Shown here in pieces: positions 20,352 through 29,269 of a stretch of 48,980 nucleotides of DNA (position 1 is its first letter; each line of letters opens with the position of its first letter). The notes below the pieces were generated by a model, which made no database searches, was not told where the DNA came from, and saw nothing but the letters and a program-made list of their open reading frames with translations. Source of the DNA: DASYXT01 sp035934555 (GTDB lineage: Bacteria; Verrucomicrobiota; Verrucomicrobiia; Limisphaerales; UBA8199); NCBI GenBank assembly GCA_035934555.1, contig DASYXT010000102.1, positions 1 through 48,980 on the forward strand, in the 5' to 3' direction. The position numbers and the translations under genes are program-made.

Positions 20352-20692
20352 TGAAGTAATTCAAGCAGCAATCGCTCTGATCGCCAAGCGGTTGTTTGAG
20401 CGCATACACCATTGAATGCCCGCGACGCTGCCCGTTCGCGCATTGGACCGATAAGAATTCGCTGTTTGCCTGCCGGCAAGCGTCCGGCGAATTCTGCCGG
20501 CGATTATGTCTCGCAAAACTTTCGCAGGACAGCGTTGACGAAGCCGAATCTGGAAATCGAAACGGCCCGATCGAGTTCTTTCATAATTATTCTTGGATTT
20601 CAGGCTAAGCCCTTACCATCAACGGTCGCGAAAGAAAAGTCAGAATTCCGGCGGGCTGTTCGCGTTCCTGATCGGCCTGGCGATGAGTCGCT
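20352..20692. other. Non-coding stretch
   Basis: About 340 bases upstream of the HAF gene and downstream of the esterase remnant. No gene, RNA gene or clear regulatory site recognised. Confidence 0.3.
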
Positions 20693-21007
20693 TCACCGTG
20701 GCGGCGGTGGTCGCATCTCGAAACTATCCGCGGAGTTGGGGTCGCCGCTACCCTTGTAAAAGGCTCGCTCGGGGTAGGGAAACAGGGGGCGGGTCATCAG
20801 AGTCTTGCCGTGCTCGCTCTTCGCGGCGATGAGTTTATCCGGCGCCTTGCCATGCTCAAACCAGTCCACGATCACCGACAGCCAATCGACCTCGCTCGCC
20901 CCGGGTCCCCCGCCGCAGTGCAGGCAGCCGGGTACCATGAACAGCCGGCGCTCCCAATTCAGCTTCTGACACTGGCGTGAATCGTCGAGGTCAGGTAAGG
21001 AATTCAC
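20693..21007 (-). pseudogene. Tannase/feruloyl-esterase C-terminal remnant
   Basis: The frame contains RRLFMVPGCLHCGGGPGASE, VIVDWFEHGKAPDKLIAAK and TRPLFPYPERAFYKGSGDPN. This is the C-terminal signature of the tannase/feruloyl esterase family (..LFMVPGMGHCGGGPG..VEWVEKGKAPD.I.A...TRPLCPYP..A.YKGSGD.N). The His of HCGGGPG is retained. The first ~400 residues, including the nucleophile Ser, are missing and no further match lies upstream to 21097, so this is a truncated relic. Confidence 0.65.
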
Positions 21008-21097
21008 CTACACCGGCTGAGATCACCAGCACGGATTGCTGACGGAACGTGCGGCGCAGTTCCCGTGCGCGCGCCTTAATTCTGTTGTAGTTCTAGC

Positions 21098-24000
21098 CTA
21101 GCTGCATCCCAGGCTCTCGCCGCAGTTGAGGCACTTGTAGCAGGCGCCATTGCGCACGGCGACGTGACCGCAACTGGGGCAGGTGGGTGCATCCGCCTGG
21201 AAATGGGCGACCGCATCATTAAGAGTTTTCACTCGAAGGGCGCTGACCTTTTGCGGCGCCTGTCCATTGCCGTTACCGTTGCCATTGCCGCCGTGCTTGC
21301 CCTCGACCACATCGTTGTCATCGGCCAGCGGTAGCTCCGGCACCGGCCGGTTGATGCGCCGCTTCTCGGCTTCGGCCAGGCCGGGCATCGCCAGTTCCGG
21401 TTGATTGCGATTGGGCGAGTGCTCCTCGCGATAGCCGGGGATAAACTGGCAGGCCATCCAGCGGAACACATAATCGGTGATCGAGGCCGCGCTGCGGATG
21501 TCCGGATTCTTCGTGAAGCCGGAGGGCTCGAATCGGACATGGGCGAACTTGCGGACCAACGCTTCGAGCGGCACACCATATTGCATTGCCAGGCTGGTAA
21601 GCGTGCCGATGCCGTCCATCAGCCCGCCAATCGTCGAACCTTCCTTGGCCATCGTGATGAACAGTTCGCCCGGCTGCTCGTTGTCGAACAAACCCACCGT
21701 GAGGTAGCCTTCGTGGCCGGCGATATCGAATTTGTGCGTAATGGATTTGCGCGTATCGGGCAGCCGGCGGCGCAGGACCTTGCCGTTTTCCTCGCGCAAG
21801 TGCGTCACTTCGCTCTCTAACTGTTGAATGCGGCTTTCCAATGACGCGATTTCCGGGACAATGGCGGCGGCCGTTTTGTCGCCGCCCTCGTTGGTGCGCT
21901 TGGTGTTGAGCGGTTGCGAGCGTTTCGAGCCGTCGCGGTAAATAGCGACGCATTTCAAGCCCATCTGCCACGCCTGCACGTAGGCGTCGCGGATGTCTTC
22001 GACCGTGCACTCGTTGGGCATGTTGACGGTCTTAGAAATAGCGCCGCTGATAAACGGCTGCGCCGCCCCCATCATCTTCAAATGCGCCAAATAATGAATG
22101 CTCCGTTTGCCCAGGTGCGGACGAAACGCGCAATCAAACACCGGCAGGTGTTCCGGTTTCAGCCCGCTGCGCACCGCTTGTCCGTTTTCTTGCGTGTCCT
22201 CGATCGTGTCGAATTTCTCGATGTGAGCGACGACCTTTTCGATCTGTTCGGGGCTGTAGCCCAGGCGCCGCAGACCCTCCGGCACCGTGCGATTGACAAT
22301 CTTGAGCATGCCGCCGCCGGCCAACAGCTTGTACTTCACCAGCGCGATGTCGGGTTCGACGCCGGTGGTGTCGCAATCCATCAGAAAGGCAATCGTGCCG
22401 GTGGGCGCCAGGACCGTGACCTGCGCGTTGCGATAACCCAATTCCCGGCCGCGCGCGCTGGCATTGTCCCAGGTCCGGCGCGCTTCCTCTTTGAGGTAAT
22501 GAAAATCCTCGCTGGGCTGAATGCTTTCCACCGCCTCGCGATGCTGTTGAATGACGCCGTGCATGGCCGCGACGTTGTCGGGTGCCAGCGGTTTAGGGAC
22601 GTGGGCGCAATGCGCGTCGTTGTAGCCCTTAAACGGCCCCATCACTCCGGCGATTTCGGCGGATTGTTCATACGCTTCGCCGGTCATAATGGCGGTAAGC
22701 GCGCCAGCCAGCGCGCGCCCTTCATCGGAGTCATACGGCAGGCCGTAGCTCATGACGAGCGAGCCGAGATTGGCGTAACCCAGGCCCAGCGTGCGGAACA
22801 AATGCGAGTTCTCGGCGATCGCCGGCGTGGGATAGCTGGCATTATCGACAAGAATTTCCTGGGCGGTAATGAACAGCCGAACGGCCGACTTGAACCGGGC
22901 AACATCGAACGTGCCGTCCTGGCGCTTGAACTTCATCAGGTTCAACGACGCCAGGTTGCACGCGGTGTTGTTGAGAAAGACATATTCCGAGCAGGGATTG
23001 GTGGAATGAATCGGCTCGGTGCCTTTGCAGGTATGCCAGCGCTGGATCGCGCCGTCGTATTGCAGGCCGGGGTCCCCGCAGGTCCAGGTGCCGGCGGCAA
23101 TCTTGGTCAACAGCGCGCTGGCATCCTTCTTTTCCAGCGCCTTGCCGCTGGTCACCGAGCGGGTCCACCACTCGCGCCCGTCCAGCGCTGCCTGCATGAA
23201 CTCGTCACTAATGCGCACCGAGAGATTCTCGTTTTGGTACATGACACTGCCATAAGCGTCGCCATTGTACGACCCATCATAGCCTTGCTCGATTAAGGCC
23301 CAGGCCTTCTTTTCCTCTTTCTGCTTGGCGTCAATGAACTCTTCGATGTCGCCGTGCCAATCGCGCAGCGTGTTCATCTTCGCGGCGCGCCGTGTCTTGC
23401 CGCCGGACTTCACGACATTGGCGACCTGGTCATAAACCTTCAGGAAAGAAAGGGGGCCGCTGGGCCGACCGCCGCCGCTCAGCTTCTCTTTGCTGGAGCG
23501 GATCGGGGACAAATCCGTGCCCGTGCCCGAGCCGAACTTGAACAACATCGCCTCGCTGTAGGCCAGGTGCATGATCGACTCCATGTTGTCCTCGACGGAC
23601 TGGATGAAGCAGGCGCTGCACTGCGGGTATTCGTATTGGGTGCGACCGCGCTCCGGCTGGCTGGTCTTGCGGTTGTAGAACCAGTTGCCGCGGCTCGACG
23701 CATTGCCCACGTTGTATTGGTGGAACAAACCGACGTTGAACCAGACGGGCGAGTTGAACGCGCCGTATTGGTTCACACACAGCCAGCACAGTTCGTCGTA
23801 AAAAACCTCTCCCGCCGCTTTGCTGAAATAACCATCCTTGACGCCCCAGTCCGCAATCGTGCGGCAGATACGGTGCACGAGCTGGCGCACCGAATTTTCC
23901 CGCTCCGCGGTGCCTTGCTCGCCGTAAAAATATTTCGAGACCACGACTTTGGTCGCCAGCAGCGACCAGTTCTTCGGCACCTCGACGTTCTCTTGTTTGA

Positions 24001-24214
24001 AAATCACCTTCCCCGCATCGTCCGTGATTTCCGCCACCCGCCGTTCCCATTCCAACTGGTCAAACGGCTTCAGGTTGGCATCGCTGAACACGCGCTCAAT
24101 CGCCAGCGACTTCTTCTCCTCACCCCGCCGTGTGTTGCGCGCCCCCGCTGCGGCCGGACGACGGCGGGACGCTTCGGCGGGCATCGAGACAACCTCTTCG
24201 CTGGTATTAATCAT
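21098..24214 (-). CDS. nrdJ: Adenosylcobalamin-dependent (class II) ribonucleotide reductase
   Basis: 1038 residues from ATG 24214 (MINTSEEVVSMPAEASRRRP). The frame stays open to 24328, but that would run through the palindrome and one candidate NrdR box, so the later start is preferred. Reduces ribonucleotides to deoxyribonucleotides with a B12-derived radical, without oxygen. Visible motifs: substrate/redox segment (CVNQYGAFNSPVWFNVGLFH), the Asn-Cys-Glu active-site motif in NPCSEYVFLNNTACNLASLN, the phosphate-binding region near VTVLAPTGTIAFLMD, a TSCPD-type domain, and a terminal zinc-ribbon-like CPSCG...CYKCLNCGESLGCS. Length fits family members with a C-terminal TSCPD domain. No other reductase class is visible here. 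Confidence 0.95.
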   Translation of the reverse strand: MINTSEEVVSMPAEASRRRPAAAGARNTRRGEEKKSLAIERVFSDANLKPFDQLEWERRVAEITDDAGKVIFKQENVEVPKNWSLLATKVVVSKYFYGEQGTAERENSVRQLVHRICRTIADWGVKDGYFSKAAGEVFYDELCWLCVNQYGAFNSPVWFNVGLFHQYNVGNASSRGNWFYNRKTSQPERGRTQYEYPQCSACFIQSVEDNMESIMHLAYSEAMLFKFGSGTGTDLSPIRSSKEKLSGGGRPSGPLSFLKVYDQVANVVKSGGKTRRAAKMNTLRDWHGDIEEFIDAKQKEEKKAWALIEQGYDGSYNGDAYGSVMYQNENLSVRISDEFMQAALDGREWWTRSVTSGKALEKKDASALLTKIAAGTWTCGDPGLQYDGAIQRWHTCKGTEPIHSTNPCSEYVFLNNTACNLASLNLMKFKRQDGTFDVARFKSAVRLFITAQEILVDNASYPTPAIAENSHLFRTLGLGYANLGSLVMSYGLPYDSDEGRALAGALTAIMTGEAYEQSAEIAGVMGPFKGYNDAHCAHVPKPLAPDNVAAMHGVIQQHREAVESIQPSEDFHYLKEEARRTWDNASARGRELGYRNAQVTVLAPTGTIAFLMDCDTTGVEPDIALVKYKLLAGGGMLKIVNRTVPEGLRRLGYSPEQIEKVVAHIEKFDTIEDTQENGQAVRSGLKPEHLPVFDCAFRPHLGKRSIHYLAHLKMMGAAQPFISGAISKTVNMPNECTVEDIRDAYVQAWQMGLKCVAIYRDGSKRSQPLNTKRTNEGGDKTAAAIVPEIASLESRIQQLESEVTHLREENGKVLRRRLPDTRKSITHKFDIAGHEGYLTVGLFDNEQPGELFITMAKEGSTIGGLMDGIGTLTSLAMQYGVPLEALVRKFAHVRFEPSGFTKNPDIRSAASITDYVFRWMACQFIPGYREEHSPNRNQPELAMPGLAEAEKRRINRPVPELPLADDNDVVEGKHGGNGNGNGNGQAPQKVSALRVKTLNDAVAHFQADAPTCPSCGHVAVRNGACYKCLNCGESLGCS

Positions 24215-24301
24215 AGTAATAAATTTTATTAATTCGTTTCGCCCAGCCTCAATGCCCAGACGAACGCGGACTACAGTCAAATTGTACCCTGCTGCACCCC
24301 A

Positions 24302-24319
24302 GGTCTCGTGGACGAGACC
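24302..24319. promoter_or_regulatory. Perfect 8-bp-arm palindrome upstream of nrdJ
   Basis: GGTCTCGT-GG-ACGAGACC, a perfect inverted repeat 83 bases upstream of the nrdJ start. It could be an operator or a 5'-leader hairpin; there is no following T-run for a terminator. Confidence 0.5.
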
Positions 24320-24328
24320 GACTCGCAC

Positions 24329-24376
24329 CCCCCATTAGTAGGGGATTACGCGAAGCTTACACCCCACATATGGGGG
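24329..24376 (-). promoter_or_regulatory. Two candidate NrdR boxes upstream of nrdJ
   Basis: On the minus strand, CCCCCATATGTGGGGT (24376-24361) and CCCCTACTAATGGGGG (24344-24329) are 16-mers separated by exactly 16 bases. The known NrdR operator is two ~16-bp boxes (consensus ACACWATATMTWGTGT) about 15-16 bp apart in front of ribonucleotide reductase genes. The first box keeps the central ATAT and dyad; the second is weaker. Base identity to the consensus is partial, so the call rests on the pairing, the spacing and the location. It is expected to repress nrdJ when dATP is ample. Confidence 0.5.
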
Positions 24377-24485
24377 AGCAAGAAAATTTTCAAAGTTTTT
24401 GCGTTGAGACGGAATTTGCTCAAAAATCAGTGGAAAACCCGCGATGATCATCAGTCCGATTTGACTATCATGTCATTCGATTCAG

Positions 24486-25943
24486 TTATGGCTTATGCTT
24501 GCGCACCGATTCGATGGTCTTGGGGCGCGCTTTGGGAATCAACACGACCGGGCAGCCCTCGAAGCCGAAGCCGGCGCGGAGCTGATCGCTCAGATACTTT
24601 TTGTAAGGGTCGGAAAAGAGCGCCGCGTGATTGACGAACAGCAGGAAAGTAGGCGGCGCCTGTTTGACCTGGGTGGCGTAATAGAATTTAAGGCGATGGC
24701 CGCGGGCGGAAACCGGTTGGCGCCGTTCGATGGCGTCCTGCAGCGCGCGGTTGAGCAGCGCGGTAGGAATCTTCTGCTGCAACTGCGCGGCGACGTAACG
24801 CACCGCTTCCAGAAGGCGGTCGAGGTGAAAACCCGACTGCGCCGAGGTGAAGATCACTGGCGCGTAATCCAGGAAGAAAAGCTGACCCTGAACCCATTCG
24901 CCGAATTCGCCGAGGGTGGTCATGAGCTTGGGGCCGCGCGAGCGGTCCTTGCGTTGGCGCGCCTGGACCTCCTGGATGCGGGCTTCGCGCACCTCGGCGT
25001 CCACCAGGTCCCATTTGTTGACCACCACAATGCAGGCTCTATGGTGGCCCACGATGCGGTCGGCCACTTTCTTGTCCTGCTCGGTGATGCCCGCATCGGC
25101 GTCCAGCACCAACACGGCGATATCACAGCGTTGGATGGAATCCTCGGCGCGTTTGACGCTGAAAAATTCAACCGAGGTATCGACGCTGCGTGTTTTGCGA
25201 ATGCCGGCCGTGTCGATCAGAACATACTTTTGCCGCACTCCTTCGGTCTCCACTTCAAAGGGCACATCGACGGCATCCCGCGTCGTGCCCGGAATGGGGC
25301 TGACAATGACACGCTCCGACTGGGTGAGCGCATTGATAATCGACGATTTTCCGACATTGGGGCGGCCGACGATCGCCAGCTTCAGCGGGCCGGGGGCTTC
25401 CGATTCACCACCCGCAATTTCAGCCGGCACGTCCTCAACCGGCAGCAAGGCCGTCGCGGCGTCCATCAGAGCTTCAATACCTTCGCTGTGAATCGCGCTG
25501 ACCGGCAGGATTTTGTCGAAACCCAGTTCGGAGAATTCGAGCGCGCCAGGCTCCGCCGCCGCCGTATCGACTTTGTTGACCGCCACCAGCACCGGCTTGC
25601 CGCTGCGACGCAGTCGCTGCGCCACCTCGCGGTCCAAAGGCACCACTCCTTCTTGCACGTTCACAACCAACAAAACGACCTGCGCCGCGGCGATCGCCAA
25701 CTCGACCTGCCCCAGCGCCGCGCGGGTGATCTGGTCACCGGACTTTTCGCCGCGAACCAACCCGATGCCGCCGGTATCGACCAGCGTGAATGGCCGGCCG
25801 CGCCATTCGGCTTCGGCGCTGACGCGGTCGCGCGTGACGCCGGGTTGGTCGTGCACGATGGCGATGCGCCGGCCCACCAGGCGGTTGAACAGGGCGGACT
25901 TGCCGACATTGGGACGGCCGACGATGGCGATAATTCCTGACAC
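24486..25943 (-). CDS. der: Ribosome biogenesis GTPase Der (EngA)
   Basis: About 485 residues from GTG 25943 (M/VSGIIAIVGRPNVGKSALFN), the start that places the P-loop at the usual distance from the N-terminus; an upstream in-frame GTG exists at 25961. Two tandem GTPase domains are visible. The first has GRPNVGKS, DTGG and NKVD; the second has GRPNVGKS (~residue 195), DTAG and NKWD. A C-terminal KH-like domain follows (PPTFLLFVNHAALF ... YKKYLSDQLR). Der acts in 50S subunit maturation in the cytoplasm. Length and architecture are normal, and this is a core chromosomal gene. Confidence 0.96.
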   Translation of the reverse strand: MSGIIAIVGRPNVGKSALFNRLVGRRIAIVHDQPGVTRDRVSAEAEWRGRPFTLVDTGGIGLVRGEKSGDQITRAALGQVELAIAAAQVVLLVVNVQEGVVPLDREVAQRLRRSGKPVLVAVNKVDTAAAEPGALEFSELGFDKILPVSAIHSEGIEALMDAATALLPVEDVPAEIAGGESEAPGPLKLAIVGRPNVGKSSIINALTQSERVIVSPIPGTTRDAVDVPFEVETEGVRQKYVLIDTAGIRKTRSVDTSVEFFSVKRAEDSIQRCDIAVLVLDADAGITEQDKKVADRIVGHHRACIVVVNKWDLVDAEVREARIQEVQARQRKDRSRGPKLMTTLGEFGEWVQGQLFFLDYAPVIFTSAQSGFHLDRLLEAVRYVAAQLQQKIPTALLNRALQDAIERRQPVSARGHRLKFYYATQVKQAPPTFLLFVNHAALFSDPYKKYLSDQLRAGFGFEGCPVVLIPKARPKTIESVRKHKP

Positions 25944-26028
25944 CCGGGCAAGATGGTGCACCAGCGGTTCAGCGGAAAGGAAAACCCGAGGAGAGACTTA
26001 CCGAGTCTCAATTGAAATTGAGAGTATC

Positions 26029-27000
26029 CTAACCAACGCGTCTGGCCTCGCCGCCATCCGGCGGGACTTCCTGCTCCGGCCCCGGTTCTCCGTTCGGTTC
26101 GCGTGAATCCAGCAACAGCGTCACAAACCGCATCGCCTGCGGGGTTAGGATGCGTCCCTTTCGCAACACCACTCCATACGTTCGTTTGGGGAAGAAATCT
26201 CCAGCCGGGATGACCTCCAGCCGTTCCTGGCCGCTAATCCCAATGCTAATGATCAGGGAAATGCCCAACCCCAGCTCGACATACTTCTTGATGGCCTCCC
26301 ATCCGCCCACTTCCATCGCCACCTGGTAGGAGAGTCCGTGCTTTTTGAAGGTGGCGTCCACCAGGTTCCACGTGCTCAAGCCGCGCGGTGGCAGAATTAA
26401 CGGGAACCGGCTGATTTCCTTTAGCGATAAGCCTTTGTACGCCAGCGGATGACCCAGGCAGGTGATGACCACCGGCTCGTACGAAACCACCGGATGAAAC
26501 TCAATGTCGTCGGGCACCGTCATCAGCGGACCAACCGCCAGATCCACCAACCCCGACCGCAACTGCTCCAAGCCTTCAAGGCCGGTAACGTTGTGCAAAC
26601 GCACCTCAATGCGCGGGTGCGCCCGCCGGAACGCCTCGACATATTTTGGCAGGAAGTAGAGGATCGTCGAGGTGCCGGCCGCAACTTCGATGTGGCCTTC
26701 ATCGACTTCCGAACGGCGCAAGCGAAACTGTGCGTCCAGGTGTTCCAATTGTTCGATCAGCGGCTGGGCCATTTGGTAAAGCAACTCTCCGTCCTGCGTC
26801 AGTGCGATGCGCGAGCCGTGACGGATGAACAAGCGAACGGCCAGCTCGCTCTCCAGCCCTTGAATCTGTTGAGACACAGCAGGTTGGCTAAGATTCATTC
26901 GCTTGGCCGCCTTTGAAATGCTCCCGGTCGCCGCCGCGTAACAAAAGCCCCGAAGTTGTTGGAAGCGGTTCTGCTTGTAGCGGTGTGCGAATGTCACCAT
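26029..27000 (-). CDS. LysR-family transcriptional regulator
   Basis: 323 residues from ATG 27000 (MVTFAHRYKQNRFQQLRGFC). Upstream in-frame sequence to 27162 is Cys-rich and unlike protein, so the shorter start is chosen. The N-terminal winged helix-turn-helix (~10-70: ATGSISKAAKRMNLSQPAVS) is followed by a periplasmic-binding-like effector domain (~95-300: GHIEVAAGTSTILYFLPKYV, VDLAVGPLMTVPDDIEF, ELGLGISLI). The spacing PKYVEAFRRAHPRIEVRLHN is reminiscent of CysB-like members, but the ligand cannot be assigned. Nothing linked to it in an operon is visible. Confidence 0.88.
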   Translation of the reverse strand: MVTFAHRYKQNRFQQLRGFCYAAATGSISKAAKRMNLSQPAVSQQIQGLESELAVRLFIRHGSRIALTQDGELLYQMAQPLIEQLEHLDAQFRLRRSEVDEGHIEVAAGTSTILYFLPKYVEAFRRAHPRIEVRLHNVTGLEGLEQLRSGLVDLAVGPLMTVPDDIEFHPVVSYEPVVITCLGHPLAYKGLSLKEISRFPLILPPRGLSTWNLVDATFKKHGLSYQVAMEVGGWEAIKKYVELGLGISLIISIGISGQERLEVIPAGDFFPKRTYGVVLRKGRILTPQAMRFVTLLLDSREPNGEPGPEQEVPPDGGEARRVG

Positions 27001-27355
27001 AAATAATCGGCCGGCTTGCGGCCCGGCGCCAGGCCCGTCCACCTGACCCATCAAGCAAGCACAGTAATGTATCCCGTACTTTCTCCGGGGCAACAGGTGA
27101 TTAAGCGGATATAGGCAGGACTTATGAGGTCCATCCAAGCAAACAATTGTGCAATGGCACAATATTCGTCCAGCCGTTTGACGCCGAAGCGGAGGGCCGC
27201 CGCAGCGCCAAACACCAGCCTCACCAGCCCCTTTGGTGCTTCATCGATTTGAACGAGGTCTGTATCAGATCTATCTATATGACCGATTAGGAAAGCTGCC
27301 TGAAAGTCGGAACGTGAACGTTAACAAAATCCCAATAAGTGACGGCTCATCGAAT
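27001..27355. other. Intergenic region
   Basis: About 355 bases between the LysR regulator and the small membrane protein gene. It presumably contains the LysR promoter and autoregulatory site; I recognised no T-N11-A site with confidence and no RNA gene. Confidence 0.25.
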
Positions 27356-27652
27356 ATGCCTAATCGCGGAGGCGCTAAGCGGCGCGCCGCGCAGGTTCGC
27401 GGGGCTCTCCTGCGCGTTACGGGAGCGTTGGTGTTCGTGGCGCTGGGCCTTTTTTTTGCCTTCGGTTTTCTGGCGTCCTTTGAGCCAGGAAACGGATGGG
27501 AGTGGAAGGCTGGCTACGGAGGGCTTGCCTGCGGATTTTTGGCGGGGGCGGTGGGGTTGTTGGCTGCTGCGGCGAAACGGCCGGGCCGAGGAGGAATGGC
27601 CCAATGGCCCTGCGAAACGGCTCCGTCCCATTACCTGAGTTGTATGCGATAG
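27356..27652 (+). CDS. Small two-helix membrane protein, hypothetical
   Basis: 98 residues from ATG 27356 (MPNRGGAKRRAAQVRG). A basic N-terminus is followed by two hydrophobic segments (VTGALVFVALGLFFAFGFLA and LACGFLAGAVGLLAAAA) and a short tail. No family recognised. Its 3' end overlaps the converging GloVer gene by 22 bases. It may be a true small gene; there is no strong ribosome-binding site. Confidence 0.45.
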   Translation: MPNRGGAKRRAAQVRGALLRVTGALVFVALGLFFAFGFLASFEPGNGWEWKAGYGGLACGFLAGAVGLLAAAAKRPGRGGMAQWPCETAPSHYLSCMR

Positions 27653-29100
27653 AAGCGCTGCGCGTCGCCCGCGGGTCTATCCACCGCGGACAAGCTGGTA
27701 TTGGTAGCGGTGATGGGGCTGCCGAGGTCCTGCCAAGCGGCCAGGCTGAGGTTGGTGGTGTATTGCACTTGGCAGGTCTGGTTGGGCATGGCGTGCCAGC
27801 CGAGCTGCACCTGGCCCCCGGCCGCCGTGATCGTTTCTATCACCGGCGGGATGGTGAGCCGGAAGACGGTTCCGTAGCCTGCGCCGCCACGACTGGTGGT
27901 GCCATAGAAATCGCCATTGGCGATTTGCATCAACGCGGCATTAGGGTTGGCTCCGTCCGTGCCATTGAACCCATGCAGCGTGGTGAGCGCTCCGCCGGGC
28001 GTGATTTGAAACACGGTGCCATCCCCCGTCGGCCCCCCGACCTCCGTGGTGCCGTAGAAGTTGCCATCTGAACCGACCGTGAGCGCGGCCATCGGATTTG
28101 AGCCTTCGGGGCCCGCGAACGTGTGCAGTGTGCTGAAGGTCCCATTGGTGTTGAGCTGGAAAACGGACCCGCTCCCACTCGAGGTGGTGCCGTACAGATT
28201 CCCATCCTGGCCCTGCACCAGGCCGCCCAGGGGCCTTCCGGCGTTGTAGGGGAAGCTGTGTAACGTGGCGAATTGCCCGTCTGCGCTGACGCGGAATACG
28301 GTGCCCTCGCCGTAGGCGTTGCTCCCGCCCGCTGTCGTCGTGCCGTAGAAAGCGCCGTCCGGCCCCTCGACCAGTTCTCCATAGGGATTGGCTCCGTCGG
28401 CGTTCTCATAGGAGTTCGCACTGTCCAACGGGCTGAACGCGTGGAGTGTGGTCAGAGTTCCGCCGGGGCTTAGTTGAAAAACGGTGCCGTTGCCGTAGGC
28501 GCCATAGACGGGCGTGGTGCCGTAGAAGTTTCCGTCGCTGGCCTGGATGACGCCGCCGATGGGACTGGCGCCGTCGTAGTTTGTCCACCCATTCCGAGTA
28601 TCGTAGCCGGCTGCGTTTCCGAAGGTGTAGAACACGTTGAGTTGCCCGTTGGTGGTTATGGCAAAGACCGTTCCGCCATTGGGTGGTCCGCCGTATTGAG
28701 TTGTGCCATAGACCAGCCCGTCCAGGCCTTTAATCAGATTCCCCTGTGGCCAGTGGCCGTTGTCGTTCCCGCCGGCCCCGTAGAATACCGTGCCGAACAG
28801 GTACAGACTGGTGAATGCGCCGTCTGGCGCGATTTTGAAGACGGTCCCGTAGTACCCGGGTACCGAGTCGAGAACACCACCGGTGGGGGTCGTGCCGTAG
28901 AGGTCGCCGTCCGGCCCCTGGACCAACGCTCCGGCGCGCGAGCCGACGGTGAAAGCCCCGTAATCCGGGCCATTGGTGAATGTGAAGGAGACCAGGCTTT
29001 GGAAGCTCCCTTGGGCTTGCGCCGAGGTCGCGATGAGGAGAGTTGTGAGCCAAGCGGCCAGTGCTGGGGATTTGGTGCCTCGGCGAGAATTTGCTTTCAT
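27631..29100 (-). CDS. Secreted protein with seven GloVer repeats
   Basis: 489 residues from ATG 29100 (MKANSRRGTKSPALAAWLTT), which starts at a signal peptide ending SAQA; the upstream in-frame ATG at 29160 adds 20 unlike residues. Seven GloVer units are marked by LYGTTPTGG, VYGTTQYGG, FYGTTPVYG, FYGTTTAGG, LYGTTSSGS, FYGTTEVGG and FYGTTSRGG. The shared C-terminal beta domain follows (VQLGWHAMPNQTCQVQYTTN ... QRFYRIQLR). Fourth GloVer protein in the window and the only one on this strand. Confidence 0.88.
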   Translation of the reverse strand: MKANSRRGTKSPALAAWLTTLLIATSAQAQGSFQSLVSFTFTNGPDYGAFTVGSRAGALVQGPDGDLYGTTPTGGVLDSVPGYYGTVFKIAPDGAFTSLYLFGTVFYGAGGNDNGHWPQGNLIKGLDGLVYGTTQYGGPPNGGTVFAITTNGQLNVFYTFGNAAGYDTRNGWTNYDGASPIGGVIQASDGNFYGTTPVYGAYGNGTVFQLSPGGTLTTLHAFSPLDSANSYENADGANPYGELVEGPDGAFYGTTTAGGSNAYGEGTVFRVSADGQFATLHSFPYNAGRPLGGLVQGQDGNLYGTTSSGSGSVFQLNTNGTFSTLHTFAGPEGSNPMAALTVGSDGNFYGTTEVGGPTGDGTVFQITPGGALTTLHGFNGTDGANPNAALMQIANGDFYGTTSRGGAGYGTVFRLTIPPVIETITAAGGQVQLGWHAMPNQTCQVQYTTNLSLAAWQDLGSPITATNTSLSAVDRPAGDAQRFYRIQLR

Positions 29101-29269
29101 GATCAAGGTGTGAGCCTGGTGGTGTTCGATGGGGGGCGTCAAGGAATTTAAGAGCGCCAATTTAGCGGCATCTTAAAAACCACTCGCCACTCCTCCACCG
29201 CAGACCGCTGCTCCTGACCAATTTGAAGGCTTTTCCGCCGGGGCGCCTGTGATATACTGACGGCTTCGG

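Noticed and set aside
21914..23296. 460-codon open frame antisense to nrdJ
   Set aside because: Long mirror frame caused by GC-rich codon use; nrdJ is unmistakable on the other strand.
24215..24485. Cobalamin riboswitch upstream of nrdJ
   Set aside because: Length is marginal and no B12-box-like conserved core was seen; the dyads fit NrdR boxes better.
24495..25940. 481-codon open frame antisense to der
   Set aside because: Mirror frame of the Der GTPase gene; low-complexity Arg/His/Asp composition.
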